64,000 bases of DNA from G963663315 sp965231905 (GTDB lineage: Bacteria; Pseudomonadota; Gammaproteobacteria; Arenicellales; Poriferihabitantaceae), in contig CBDDOO010000001.1 in NCBI GenBank assembly GCA_965231905.1, forward strand, positions 868,001 through 932,000, written 5' to 3'. Under the pieces are notes generated by a model. It saw only the letters and a list, made by a program, of their open reading frames with translations, was not told the origin of the DNA and ran no database searches. Shown one piece after another: positions 17,330 to 25,748 of the stretch. Position numbers and translations under genes: made by a program. Within the stretch, counting starts at the first letter, position 1, and each line of letters opens with the position of its first letter.

Positions 17330-18582
17330 CTGCCGACAAGCCATCGCAACTTGTGCCGAAGTTGCGGTTTCCGGAGTTTAGGGATTTGGGGGAATGGTAT
17401 AAAAGACCGTTAGGGGAGTTGGCATATATCATCGCTGGTCAATCGCCCAGCGGGGAAAACTACAACACCACAGGTAACGGTGTCCCGTTCTACCAGGGCA
17501 AGGCCGATTTCGGCGATACATACCTCAAAAAACCGACGAAGTGGACCACTCAAGTCACAAAGCTTGCCCGACCAAACGACATTTTGATGTCTGTGAGGGC
17601 ACCTGTTGGCGCACTAAATGTATCTACAGAGCAAATCTGCATCGGTCGTGGCTTAGCGTGTTTGCAGCCGAGGTGTGATAGGTGGTTTTTGTATTACGCA
17701 TTACTTGGTCAGTCAGGCCGGATCATCGGAAATGGCGGTTCGGTTTTTGACTCGATCAATAAGGATCAGATCGAAAAGTTGCCGATTCCGGCATCTTCGA
17801 ACGTCGCCGAGCAGCAGAAGATCGCCGACTGCCTCGGTTCGCTGGATAAACTGATTATAGCGGAGAACCGGAAGCTCGAAGTCCTGCGGCAGCATAAGCA
17901 AGGACTGATGCAGCAGCTCTTTCCCCAGCCCGGTGAAACCGTGCCGCGATTGCGGTTCCCGGAGTTTCGGGGTGCGGGCGATTGGATAACCAAGATACTG
18001 GACAGTCAAGGTGGCTTCCTATCTTCGCTCACAGGCAAGACAGCGAAAGACTTTGATACAGGTAATGCTGCTTTTATCCCGTACATGAATGTTTTTTCAA
18101 ATACATTCACTAACGTATTCGATCTGCGCTCGGTAAACGTTGGCAGCAACGAATCACAAAATGCCGTTGCAAAAGGAGATGTGTTTTTCACTATTTCATC
18201 GGAAACACAAGAAGAAGCGGGAATGTCGAGCGTTTTGCTCGAAGAAATCGAAAATTGCTATTTGAACTCGTTTTGCGCTCTGTTTCGTTTCGACACCGGA
18301 AAATCACCGAATCCTGTTTTTCTTGGCTACTTGCTCCGATCAGCGCTGGCAAGGGCACACTTATCTCGTGAGGCACAAGGCGCAACGCGCTACAACATCT
18401 CCAAGGCGACATTCCACAGTCTGCCTCTTCAACTTCCATCTCGTCCCGAGCAGCAGCAGATCGCCGACTGCCTCGGCTCGCTGGACGACTTAATCGCGGC
18501 AGAGGCCCGGAAGCTCGAAGCCCTGCGAAAACACAAGCAAGGGCTGATGCAGCAGTTGTTCCCAAATCTGGAAGACCGGTAA
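17326..18582 (+). CDS. hsdS: Type I restriction-modification specificity subunit
   Basis: 418 residues from a GTG overlapping the hsdR stop. It has the classic two-repeat layout: PKLRFPEF, target-recognition domain 1 (about residues 15-155), a central conserved helix (EQQKIADCLGSLDKLI), VPRLRFPEF, target-recognition domain 2, and a second conserved helix (EQQQIADCLGSLDDLI). The two conserved segments are also near-identical at DNA level (17809-17930 versus 18448-18565), so the half-subunits can recombine. HsdS sets the bipartite DNA target for both methylation and cleavage. A related TRD1 fragment survives at 40990-41331. Confidence 0.96.
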   Translation: MTADKPSQLVPKLRFPEFRDLGEWYKRPLGELAYIIAGQSPSGENYNTTGNGVPFYQGKADFGDTYLKKPTKWTTQVTKLARPNDILMSVRAPVGALNVSTEQICIGRGLACLQPRCDRWFLYYALLGQSGRIIGNGGSVFDSINKDQIEKLPIPASSNVAEQQKIADCLGSLDKLIIAENRKLEVLRQHKQGLMQQLFPQPGETVPRLRFPEFRGAGDWITKILDSQGGFLSSLTGKTAKDFDTGNAAFIPYMNVFSNTFTNVFDLRSVNVGSNESQNAVAKGDVFFTISSETQEEAGMSSVLLEEIENCYLNSFCALFRFDTGKSPNPVFLGYLLRSALARAHLSREAQGATRYNISKATFHSLPLQLPSRPEQQQIADCLGSLDDLIAAEARKLEALRKHKQGLMQQLFPNLEDR

Positions 18583-18585
18583 GTT

Positions 18586-19779
18586 ATGGGCAGCGCAACA
18601 CCATTCATGAATCTCAACGATCTCGCCGTACATCTGCGGCAAGAGTTGGAGAACAAGAAATTCATTCTGCTATACGCTTATAACGGCACGGGCAAAACAC
18701 GATTGTCCACGGCCTTCAAGTATCCGGGCCATTCTGTGAACTCTAGTGGCGAAGCCGACAAACGCGACACACTCTACTTTAACGCATTCACCGAAGACCT
18801 GTTCACATGGGACAATGATCTGGAGAACGACAGTGTGAGGAAGCTGAAGCTCAACACGGATTCGAGTTTCTTCGCCGGTCTTGAGTCGATGGAGATGGAC
18901 AATCGCATCCGCACCCTGCTTAATCGCTATGCTGATTTCGAGTTCCAGATTGACACCACCACTTGGGAAGTGGTTTTCGCGCGCGAGTTCAGGGTGAAGA
19001 AGGACACAGGCGCCGGCAATGAGATCGACAGTGCGGACGCGGAGCGTGGTGAGAACGAAGACGAGTATGAAACCCGCCGCGAGGAAGCCATTAAAATCTC
19101 CCGTGGCGAGGAGAACATCTTCATCTGGTGCTTCTTCCTTGCTATTGTCGAACTCGCGATTGATGGCGATGAAGCCGGTCCTTACAACTGGGTCAAGTAC
19201 ATTTACATTGATGACCCGATCTCATCGCTGGATGAACACAACGCCATCGCCGTCGCAAACCATCTGGCGCAGCTTCTCAAGAAGCCGGGGAATCAGCTTA
19301 ATACAGTAATCTCGACTCACCATACACTGTTCTTTAACGTGCTTTACAATGAGATCAATACCGCGAACAAATATTTTCTCAGCCGCGATAGTTCGCCGGG
19401 AGGTTATCTCCTGCGCGAGACGGGAAAAACACCGTTCTTCCACCATGTGGCTGCGCTCGCTGATCTTTACGAAGCGGACCGCGATGGCAGGCTATATACC
19501 CATCACTTCAATATGCTTCGTGCTATCCTGGAGAAGACCGCAAGTTTCCACGGCTACCAGAACTTCTCTGCGTGCATCAAACGCGAGGCTGACGATGAAG
19601 ACGGCATCCTTCATACACGGTTGATTAACATTCTCAGTCATGGGAATTACTCGTTGTTCGAGCCGCAGGAGATGCTGGAGGAGAACAAAAAGTACTTCCA
19701 CAAAATTCTCCATGAGTTCATCAATCGTTATCCTTTCAATCCCGTCCTGTTCTCGCATGAGCAGGTAACTGTGAAATGA
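18586..19779 (+). CDS. prrC: PrrC-type tRNA anticodon nuclease
   Basis: 397 residues, almost the same length as E. coli PrrC (396). The N-terminal ABC-type ATPase has Walker A NGTGKT (33-38), the PrrC-like segment YFNAFTEDLFTWDNDL, the signature-like IKISRGEENIFIW, Walker B YIDDPISSLDEH and a switch-type VISTHH. The C-terminal nuclease region shows the triad reported for PrrC (Arg-x3-Glu...His): R312 and E316 in MLRAILEKTASF, and H352 in ILSHG. PrrC is kept silent by the type I enzyme and cuts the anticodon loop of tRNA-Lys when a phage disables restriction. The position between hsdS and hsdM, with a 3-bp gap after hsdS, matches that role. Confidence 0.92.
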   Translation: MGSATPFMNLNDLAVHLRQELENKKFILLYAYNGTGKTRLSTAFKYPGHSVNSSGEADKRDTLYFNAFTEDLFTWDNDLENDSVRKLKLNTDSSFFAGLESMEMDNRIRTLLNRYADFEFQIDTTTWEVVFAREFRVKKDTGAGNEIDSADAERGENEDEYETRREEAIKISRGEENIFIWCFFLAIVELAIDGDEAGPYNWVKYIYIDDPISSLDEHNAIAVANHLAQLLKKPGNQLNTVISTHHTLFFNVLYNEINTANKYFLSRDSSPGGYLLRETGKTPFFHHVAALADLYEADRDGRLYTHHFNMLRAILEKTASFHGYQNFSACIKREADDEDGILHTRLINILSHGNYSLFEPQEMLEENKKYFHKILHEFINRYPFNPVLFSHEQVTVK

Positions 19780-19789
19780 GTGACTCGAC

Positions 19790-21409
19790 ATGACAGAGCA
19801 GGACCAGGAAAAACTCGGCAAAACCCTCTGGGCCATCGCCGACCAACTCCGCGGAGCGATGAATGCGGACGACTTCCGTGACTATATGCTGGCGTTCCTG
19901 TTTCTCCGTTACCTGTCAGATAACTACGAGCAAGCCGCGAGGAAGGAACTCGGTCGCGACTATCCTGACCCGAATGGCAACGGCGGACGATCCTCCCTGT
20001 CTGTCTGGTACGAACAAAACCCCGGTGATGTGTCGGACTTCGAGAAGCAGATGCGGCGCAAGGCGCATTATGTCATCCGCCCCGAGCACCTCTGGACCAG
20101 TGTCACCCATAAGGCCAGGGTCCAGGACGAAGAACTGCTCAACACGCTCCAGGCAGGCTTCAAATACATCGAGAACGAATCATTCCAGAGCACGTTCTCG
20201 GGCCTGTTCTCGGAGATCAATCTTAGCTCCGACAAGCTCGGCAAGACCTACGCGGACCGGAACGCGAAGCTCTGTACCATCATCACCAGGATTGCCGAGG
20301 GACTCGCGAAGTTCTCCACGGACAGCGACATTCTCGGCGACGCTTATGAATACCTGATCGGCCAGTTCGCCGCAGGTTCGGGCAAGAAGGCCGGTGAGTT
20401 CTACACGCCGCAACGAATCTCGGACATCCTTTCCGCCATCGTCACGCTCGACGGCCAGGAGCCGAAGACCGGCGAGCGCAGGCAACTCGCCAGTGTGATG
20501 GACTTCGCCTGCGGGTCGGGCTCGCTGTTGCTCAATGTGCGTAAACGCATGGGGGCACACGGTATCGGCAAAATCTATGGGCAGGAGAAGAACGTCACCA
20601 CCTACAACCTCGCTCGGATGAATATGCTGCTGCACGGGGTGAAGGATACGGAGTTCGAGATTTATCACGGCGACACGCTGACCAACGATTGGGATATGTT
20701 GCGAGAGACAAATCCGGCGAAGAAACCCTGTTTTGACGCCGTGGTCGCCAATCCGCCGTTCAGCTACCGGTGGGACATAAACGAAGCGTTGGGCGAGGAT
20801 ATCCGCTTCAAGAACTACGGGCTGGCTCCGAGGTCGGCGGCGGACTTCGCGTTCCTGCTGCACGGGTTTCATTACCTTAAAGACAACGGCGTAATGGCGA
20901 TTATCCTGCCGCACGGCGTACTGTTCCGCGGCGGCGCAGAGGCGAAAATCCGCCGCAAGCTCCTCGACGACGGGCATGTCGACACCGTTATCGGCCTGCC
21001 GGCGAACCTGTTCTACTCGACCGGCATCCCGGTCTGCATCCTCGTCCTGAAGAAGTGCAGGAAGCCGGACAATGTCCTGTTCATCAACGCATCCGAGCAC
21101 TTCGAGAAGGGCAAGCGACAGAATTACCTGTCCGGGGAGCATATCGAGAAGATCATCGGCGCGTACCGTGAGCGCCCGGAAAGCATTGAGCAGTACGCCC
21201 GATGTGTGGAAATGGGCGAGATTAAGGAGAACGATTATAACCTCAACATCTCCCGCTATGTCAGCACAGCCAGGCCGGAAGACCCGGTTGATCTGTCAAC
21301 CACGCACAGTAATCTGGTTGATATTGAAAAGGAGATTCAGGAGTCAACGGCCAAGCACAATGAGTTTCTCAAGGAACTTGGCCTTTCTCCATTGCCTGCG
21401 TCAGATTAA
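19790..21409 (+). CDS. hsdM: Type I DNA methyltransferase, M subunit
   Basis: 539 residues. The N-terminal HsdM helical domain (LGKTLWAIADQLRGAMNADD, then LAFLFLRYLSDNYE) is followed by the N6-adenine methylase domain. That domain shows GEFYTPQRISDIL, motif I FACGSGSLLLNV (about residue 238) and the catalytic motif IV NPPF (about residue 321). With HsdS it forms the M2S methylase; with HsdR, the restriction complex. It is the last gene of the cluster, 10 bp after prrC. The order R-S-prrC-M differs from the E. coli prr locus (M-S-prrC-R). Confidence 0.97.
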   Translation: MTEQDQEKLGKTLWAIADQLRGAMNADDFRDYMLAFLFLRYLSDNYEQAARKELGRDYPDPNGNGGRSSLSVWYEQNPGDVSDFEKQMRRKAHYVIRPEHLWTSVTHKARVQDEELLNTLQAGFKYIENESFQSTFSGLFSEINLSSDKLGKTYADRNAKLCTIITRIAEGLAKFSTDSDILGDAYEYLIGQFAAGSGKKAGEFYTPQRISDILSAIVTLDGQEPKTGERRQLASVMDFACGSGSLLLNVRKRMGAHGIGKIYGQEKNVTTYNLARMNMLLHGVKDTEFEIYHGDTLTNDWDMLRETNPAKKPCFDAVVANPPFSYRWDINEALGEDIRFKNYGLAPRSAADFAFLLHGFHYLKDNGVMAIILPHGVLFRGGAEAKIRRKLLDDGHVDTVIGLPANLFYSTGIPVCILVLKKCRKPDNVLFINASEHFEKGKRQNYLSGEHIEKIIGAYRERPESIEQYARCVEMGEIKENDYNLNISRYVSTARPEDPVDLSTTHSNLVDIEKEIQESTAKHNEFLKELGLSPLPASD

Positions 21410-21461
21410 CCGGATGAGTCAGGCCCGTCCGGCCATTGTGGACGATCTCTGTTTCTGACAC

Positions 21462-21487
21462 GGGCGACCACAGTGGGTCGCCCCTAC
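21462..21487. repeat. GTAGGGGC-type palindromic repeat
   Basis: GGGCGACCACAGTGGGTCGCCCCTAC, the same element as at 7392-7420 in reverse. It lies 53 bp after hsdM and could serve as a 3' hairpin. The rest of the 287-bp gap before the antitoxin holds the direct repeat at 21586 and no gene. Confidence 0.7.
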
Positions 21488-21585
21488 GCGCCGATAGTGT
21501 AGAATCCGTGTGATTTTGGATTTCCGCTCTCCGTTTTGTACCCCCCATCACACCCGCTTCGCGCGATGTGATTCCCCCTCAAGGG

Positions 21586-21631
21586 GGGAATGATGGTCGG
21601 TTGGTTCGGGTTCTGATGGTTGCGGGATGGC
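21586..21631 (+). repeat. 46-bp direct repeat, left copy (flanks higBA remnant)
   Basis: Begins GGGAATGATGGTC and ends GGTTGCGGGATGGC. The right copy at 22306-22351 lies 720 bp away and differs at two positions. Together they bracket the antitoxin and its damaged toxin. Confidence 0.8.
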
Positions 21632-21696
21632 GCTTCAGACCGCCCCTTGCGGGTGTTGGTCAAGTAAGGCTTTAATTGTGAGAGAAGTGGTATGAC

Positions 21697-22002
21697 CTAT
21701 TCATTGAGGGCTTGTATAACAGCTTCCGGGTCATGATCAATTACAGTTAGCAGAACCCGGGCAGCGCGGTCCGGAACGCGTCGACCTTGTTCCCAGTCTT
21801 GCAGGGCACGCGCATCGAGTCCGAATCGGTCTGCAAATTTTTGACGACTCAGTCTTAATCGTTTGCGAAGGGCCAGGATTCGGTCAGCGGCAGGATCATC
21901 CATGATTCGGCACGGGAGACTGATTTCGCCATGCACATGGGCAAGGACCTCATCCAGCGCCGTCTCAATCTCACGACCGACCTGGGTTCGTTCTGTTTTC
22001 AT
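21697..22002 (-). CDS. HTH (XRE) antitoxin of a HigBA/RelBE-type module
   Basis: 101 residues. The C-terminal half is an XRE helix-turn-helix (LALRKRLRLSRQKFADRFGL, then QDWEQGRRVPDRAARVLL). The N-terminal half carries the toxin-binding part (VGREIETALDEVLAHV). Its ATG overlaps the stop of the upstream toxin frame (ATGA), the usual toxin-first order for this group. The toxin is a pseudogene, so this is now an orphan antitoxin that could still repress its promoter or neutralise related toxins. Confidence 0.85.
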   Translation of the reverse strand: MKTERTQVGREIETALDEVLAHVHGEISLPCRIMDDPAADRILALRKRLRLSRQKFADRFGLDARALQDWEQGRRVPDRAARVLLTVIDHDPEAVIQALNE

Positions 22003-22242
22003 TTCTTTTTATCCTCTTTCTTGATCGCAGACACCAACTTCGAGAGTACCTTTTTGTCTGCCGGACTTAAATCGCCGCGATCCGATTTTGCATAGGCTGT
22101 CAGTTAAGTAAACAGCCCTCGGACCAACATGATAAAAATAGATCGCCCGAACACCGCCTCGCTTGCCACGCCCGGGACCGGCCCAACGCAGCTTGTGAAT
22201 CGCGCGCTCATAGGTGCGGGTAGTGAAAAGTTGTATTGACAT
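21999..22242 (-). pseudogene. HigB/RelE-type toxin, frameshifted and internally shortened
   Basis: The core HKLRWAGPGRGKRGGVRAIYFYHVGPRAVYL is unmistakable for RelE-fold HigB-2-type toxins, usually met as GGLRKLRWA. Immediately after VYL there is one extra A (TTAACTG at about 22,101). It throws the frame off; read in the next frame the sequence continues as TAYAKSDRGDLSPADKKVLS and ends in IKKEDKKK with a TGA inside the antitoxin ATGA. The N-terminus is also short: MSIQLFTTRTYERAIHKLRW lacks the ~30-40 residues normally before the RW motif. The toxin is therefore very probably dead. Confidence 0.85.
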
Positions 22243-22305
22243 GAATTATGCGGCAATGCCGCAGATGATGCAAGTGTTTGTATAGGTCCACTGCCTTTGG
22301 CGCTT

Positions 22306-22351
22306 GGGAATGATGGTCAGTTGGTTCGGGTTCTGATGGTTGCGGGACGGC
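22306..22351 (+). repeat. 46-bp direct repeat, right copy
   Basis: Partner of 21586-21631, with two mismatches in 46 positions. Its end merges with a diverged GTAGGGGC palindrome. Confidence 0.8.
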
Positions 22352-22370
22352 ACGGAGACCGTCTCCTATG
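22342..22370. repeat. Diverged GTAGGGGC-type palindrome
   Basis: GCGGGACGGC...GACCGTCTCCTA, a decayed member of the family, next to the vapC 3' end. It may serve as a terminator for vapC (minus strand), but no T-run follows. Confidence 0.45.
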
Positions 22371-22384
22371 GGTATTTTTGTTGT

Positions 22385-22843
22385 TCAGGGTTCGAACAAT
22401 TTGTGTTTTGCCTTGTTTGACGTTTTCCGGATGGTCTTGTCCAGCGTGGCAATGGGGCAGGATTGCTTTAACGCCAGAATGATATAGGCTGCGTCATACG
22501 CGGATATACCGCAAGTATGAGAGAGTTCATATAAATCTGCCGGTGTTTCCGAGCCGCGAATCACTGTGGATAAATCAAACAGCCAAGTCAGTTGACTCGT
22601 ACATCGGGATGGTGGCAGTTTGTTCCGCTTGCAATAAAATTGCACCACAAAAGCCGCTTCACAGGTCCAGATATACGGAACGATGACTTGCAGGTTTTGC
22701 GAATGGATTGCATTCAGCACGTTACGCGCAAAGGTTTGGTCGGTGTCAGAACCATCCTGGAATAACCAGCGCATCATCACGCTGTTATCCACTACGACCG
22801 GATTGTCCAGCAATTCGTTCTTCCGTAACGTTCTAAACGCCAC
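22385..22843 (-). CDS. PIN-domain toxin (VapC-like)
   Basis: 152 residues from a GTG at 22843 that overlaps the antitoxin stop by 11 bp. The frame is open further upstream, but only as a shadow of the antitoxin gene. PIN-domain acidic residues are recognisable: VVVDNSVMMRW (first Asp), WTCEAAFVVQF (Glu), SAYDAAYIIL (Asp) and IATLDKTI (Asp). PIN toxins are Mg-dependent RNases cutting tRNA or rRNA. No frameshift is seen, so this is the one apparently intact VapC in the window. Confidence 0.82.
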   Translation of the reverse strand: MAFRTLRKNELLDNPVVVDNSVMMRWLFQDGSDTDQTFARNVLNAIHSQNLQVIVPYIWTCEAAFVVQFYCKRNKLPPSRCTSQLTWLFDLSTVIRGSETPADLYELSHTCGISAYDAAYIILALKQSCPIATLDKTIRKTSNKAKHKLFEP

Positions 22844-23075
22844 GATGACGCCCTTTCGAGATTGCTTTGGCGACAGGTTGGTTGACCGGTGTTGGTTGCA
22901 AGTGCAATAAGCGTTCGAGAGCTTTGTCCCGCCTGTTGTCAGGGTTGTCCGTAAGCGCGCGAATTTCGGCAATGGGTCTGCCGTGTTTGTAAATAATGGC
23001 TGATTCACCGCTTTCAGAAACCTGATTAACGATATTACTGGCCTGTCTGTTTACTTCGAGCATTGTAACTTTCAT
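22833..23075 (-). CDS. Phd/YefM-family antitoxin partner of the PIN toxin
   Basis: 80 residues. The N-terminal Phd/YefM DNA-binding fold is shown by MLEVNRQASNIVNQVSESG and AIIYKHGRPIAEIRAL. The C-terminal tail (NRRDKALERLLHLQP) should bind the toxin. It is the first gene of an antitoxin-toxin operon with overlapping ends and has its own promoter and a tandem 12-bp repeat upstream. Confidence 0.88.
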   Translation of the reverse strand: MKVTMLEVNRQASNIVNQVSESGESAIIYKHGRPIAEIRALTDNPDNRRDKALERLLHLQPTPVNQPVAKAISKGRHRGV

Positions 23076-23088
23076 TGGGGAATCTTCA

Positions 23089-23137
23089 ATGTATGTAATA
23101 ATGTATGTAATAATAGCGGGATAATATAATAAGTCAA
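23089..23137 (-). promoter_or_regulatory. Promoter and likely operator of the phd-vapC operon
   Basis: On the minus strand, -35 TTGACT (23137-23132), a 16-bp spacer and -10 TATTAT (23115-23110). Two tandem copies of ATGTATGTAATA (plus strand, 23089-23100 and 23101-23112) cover the -10 and start site. They are well placed to bind the Phd-type antitoxin. Confidence 0.6.
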
Positions 23138-23145
23138 TCGCGGCA

Positions 23146-24060
23146 TCAGTATTCCATTTCCCGTTCTGCCCCCATTTCTCTCACTATAGCTTTATGAACC
23201 AGCGCCGAAAACCAGTCGATCCAGCCGCTGACATTATTTCCCTGATGCTCCTGGCCATACAGGTTTAATTCCCGGTAGTAGGATTGGCGCTGTATTTCAA
23301 TGGCCTGGGACAGCTGCATATCGGGAAGATTGGCCTTGAGCAGAATCCGCTCCGACAAGGCCCGACCGATACGGCCGTTGCCGTCGATGAATGGATGAAT
23401 ACGCTCAAACCACAGATGCGCGAGAGCCGACTTGACCGGCGCCAGCAATACCGGATTGTCCAGTTCCTGATCAGGTAGCGCCGGGGCGCTGCCGGTGGGT
23501 AATTGGAAGGGGCGGTTGTACCACTCGATAAAGGCGGCCATCAGGGGGCCGACCTGTTCCGGCGGTGGCGCTTCATACAGAATTCGCCGCCCGTCGCCGA
23601 TCACTACGGCTCCGGATCGGTACTGGCCGATTTGTCCCTGATATCGCTTGTCTCGTTCCAGATATCCCAGTAATTTTTGATGTAACCCGTGCAACCAGTC
23701 TCTGGTCAGTGGTTCATGGATATTCCCGCGGGACGCGATCAACATCTGCACAACCCCGGTAGTGCGTTCGTCGATATTCCGGTCCACAGGATGTCCGGTT
23801 TTCAGCAGGGAAGTCGTAACCGAATAAAGGTCGCCATAGGAAAGATGTTCGCCTTCGATTGCGCTGGTAGCGCGGGCTTCCCTGGCCAGGGAACTGATCG
23901 CCTCCTCACTCTGTAAACCCGTTTGGTCCGTGTGAATCGTATTTCCATTGCGCTCTTCCGCCAGCTTATAAATCTTCAATAACTGCCTGATGGTTGGTTC
24001 CGATACCACGTATTTCCATACCGGCCAGTCCGGTCTTTGCCAGATCCAGTTATTTTTCAT
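23146..24060 (-). CDS. Fic-domain AMPylase, class II (N-terminal inhibitory helix)
   Basis: 304 residues from the ATG at 24060. The Fic core HPFIDGNGRIGR (about residues 220-231) matches HxFxDGNGRxxR completely, so the enzyme should be catalytically competent. An inhibitory motif of the [S/T]xxxE[G/N] type, TSAIEG, lies at about residue 65, N-terminal to the core, which is the class II arrangement with a self-inhibiting glutamate. Fic proteins transfer AMP from ATP to Ser/Thr/Tyr of targets. The start lies 5 bp after the last antiporter gene, so it may ride on that transcript; a functional link is not implied. Confidence 0.92.
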   Translation of the reverse strand: MKNNWIWQRPDWPVWKYVVSEPTIRQLLKIYKLAEERNGNTIHTDQTGLQSEEAISSLAREARATSAIEGEHLSYGDLYSVTTSLLKTGHPVDRNIDERTTGVVQMLIASRGNIHEPLTRDWLHGLHQKLLGYLERDKRYQGQIGQYRSGAVVIGDGRRILYEAPPPEQVGPLMAAFIEWYNRPFQLPTGSAPALPDQELDNPVLLAPVKSALAHLWFERIHPFIDGNGRIGRALSERILLKANLPDMQLSQAIEIQRQSYYRELNLYGQEHQGNNVSGWIDWFSALVHKAIVREMGAEREMEY

Positions 24061-24065
24061 TTCAA

Positions 24066-25748
24066 TCAGGCAGAGATATAAAACAGTAATAATACGATCG
24101 CCAGCAGCGCCGCGGCAATCAGCACCATTCCCCGCACCGACCATGATACAAGCAGGTTGTAAGACTGTCTTCGCGCCACCGGCGTCAGCGCCACTGTCAT
24201 ACCCGCGATCGTCGTCATGAAGCCTTGATTCAGGCGGCTGGCAAAAACAGTGACGCAGCCATAGAGTCCGGGCCAGAGTTTCCGGTAAAACCATTCACTG
24301 TCGAGATTGGTGGACTTCAGTTCGGGTGGATACAGGCCCTTCAACTGTAGCCAGATAAAGGCCAGCGCCGAGAAAAACAGCAACTGGGTCTGCTCCACGA
24401 CATGGGGAATATCGAACGGGACGTAATCCACCGGAAACGGCAGATAGCTGTACAGCAACCAGGGATAGCAGCCAATAAAAATACACAGCAACGCGGCTAT
24501 CGACATCGCGATCAGCATGTGTACGGGAGCTTCTTGCGGCCGTTTCCCGCAATCATGGGCGAAAAAGGCGAAGTAGGGTATTTTGATGCCGGCATGGTGA
24601 AAAACCCCGGCGGACGCGAACAGCATGGCCAGCCATACTATTTCATGATGCTCGATCAGCAACGCGGCCATCACCATGGATTTACTGACAAAACCACTGA
24701 ACAGGGGGAACGCGGATATCGAGGCCGCGCCGACAATGCACAGTCCGGTGGTCTTGGGCATTGACCGCGCCAGACCGCCGAGTTCCGAGCCGCGCATTTC
24801 GCCGGTGCGAAACAGTACCGCCCCCATCGACATCATCAGCAGGCCCTTGAAAATGACATCGTTGAAAGCGTGCGCCACCGCTCCGTTGACCGCCAGTTCA
24901 GTACCGATACCGATACCGCAAATCATGAAGCCGATCTGGTTGATCATGCTGTATCCGAGCACGCGCCGCAGATCGTTCTCGATCACTGCGAAGAAAATCG
25001 GGAAACAGGCCATGATGGCGCCGATATAGATCAGTATGTCAAGCCCGGTGAATGAACGCGCCAGCGCATAGACGGCCACCTTGGTCGTGAACGCGCTCAA
25101 AAATACTGTGCCGGAGGCGGTCGCTTCCGGGTAGGCGTCGGTCAGCCAGTTGTGCAGGAATGGAAACGCGGCCTTGATGCCGAACGCCAGCAACAGCCAT
25201 TTCGCGCCCAGATGGTCCAGGTCCAGCGAGCGTACCGAAATATCCCCGGTTTCGTGCAGCATCACCAACGCCCCGCTCAGCAGCAGCACCCCGGACACAA
25301 CCTGGAAAACCAGATAGCGCAGGGCGGCCCTGATCGCGGCTGGCGTGCGTCTTGCGGTGATGAAGAAAACCGAGGTGATGGCGAGGCATTCCCAGAATAT
25401 GAAAAAGGTCAGCCAGTCACCGGCGAATACCACTCCGAGCGCGCTGCCCGGATAGAGCAGCGCCACCACCTGCTGAGGCCGGTCGTTGACATGCCAGGCA
25501 TAAATAATGGCAATGATTGCGGCAATGTGGAACAGTACGCCGAAAATAAAACTCAGCCGGTCAACCTGGAACAGGACCAGTTGCAGGTTTGACCATTGCA
25601 CGGTCCAGGACAGGGATTGATCCAGCAGGACCAGATTGAACAGCCCGATAATCGGTGTCGCCAGCATGATGATCTTGCGCAAATTCCCGTGCACCGACAG
25701 GCTTAAGGCCGCGCCGATCAGGAAAATAAGAAAGGGAGCGTTGATCAT
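24066..25748 (-). CDS. MrpD/NuoL-M-N-type antiporter subunit (third copy)
   Basis: 560 residues, polytopic, of the proton-translocating NuoL/M/N/MrpD family. The conserved Glu is in TFFIFWECLAITSVF. The conserved Lys is in FGIKAAFPFLHNWLTDAYPEA, and further charged-helix motifs such as AHAFNDVIFKGLLMMSMGA follow. The C-terminus extends past the family core with a ~100-residue region and a final helix. Its ATG overlaps the stop of the small membrane gene. It is the last of three related subunits in the operon and possibly an antiporter-like proton channel. Confidence 0.88.
   Translation of the reverse strand: MINAPFLIFLIGAALSLSVHGNLRKIIMLATPIIGLFNLVLLDQSLSWTVQWSNLQLVLFQVDRLSFIFGVLFHIAAIIAIIYAWHVNDRPQQVVALLYPGSALGVVFAGDWLTFFIFWECLAITSVFFITARRTPAAIRAALRYLVFQVVSGVLLLSGALVMLHETGDISVRSLDLDHLGAKWLLLAFGIKAAFPFLHNWLTDAYPEATASGTVFLSAFTTKVAVYALARSFTGLDILIYIGAIMACFPIFFAVIENDLRRVLGYSMINQIGFMICGIGIGTELAVNGAVAHAFNDVIFKGLLMMSMGAVLFRTGEMRGSELGGLARSMPKTTGLCIVGAASISAFPLFSGFVSKSMVMAALLIEHHEIVWLAMLFASAGVFHHAGIKIPYFAFFAHDCGKRPQEAPVHMLIAMSIAALLCIFIGCYPWLLYSYLPFPVDYVPFDIPHVVEQTQLLFFSALAFIWLQLKGLYPPELKSTNLDSEWFYRKLWPGLYGCVTVFASRLNQGFMTTIAGMTVALTPVARRQSYNLLVSWSVRGMVLIAAALLAIVLLLFYISA

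Noticed and set aside
22844..23008. Extended N-terminus (to 23008) for the PIN toxin
   Set aside because: This part is the shadow of the antitoxin gene; the GTG at 22843 gives the expected overlap and PIN length.
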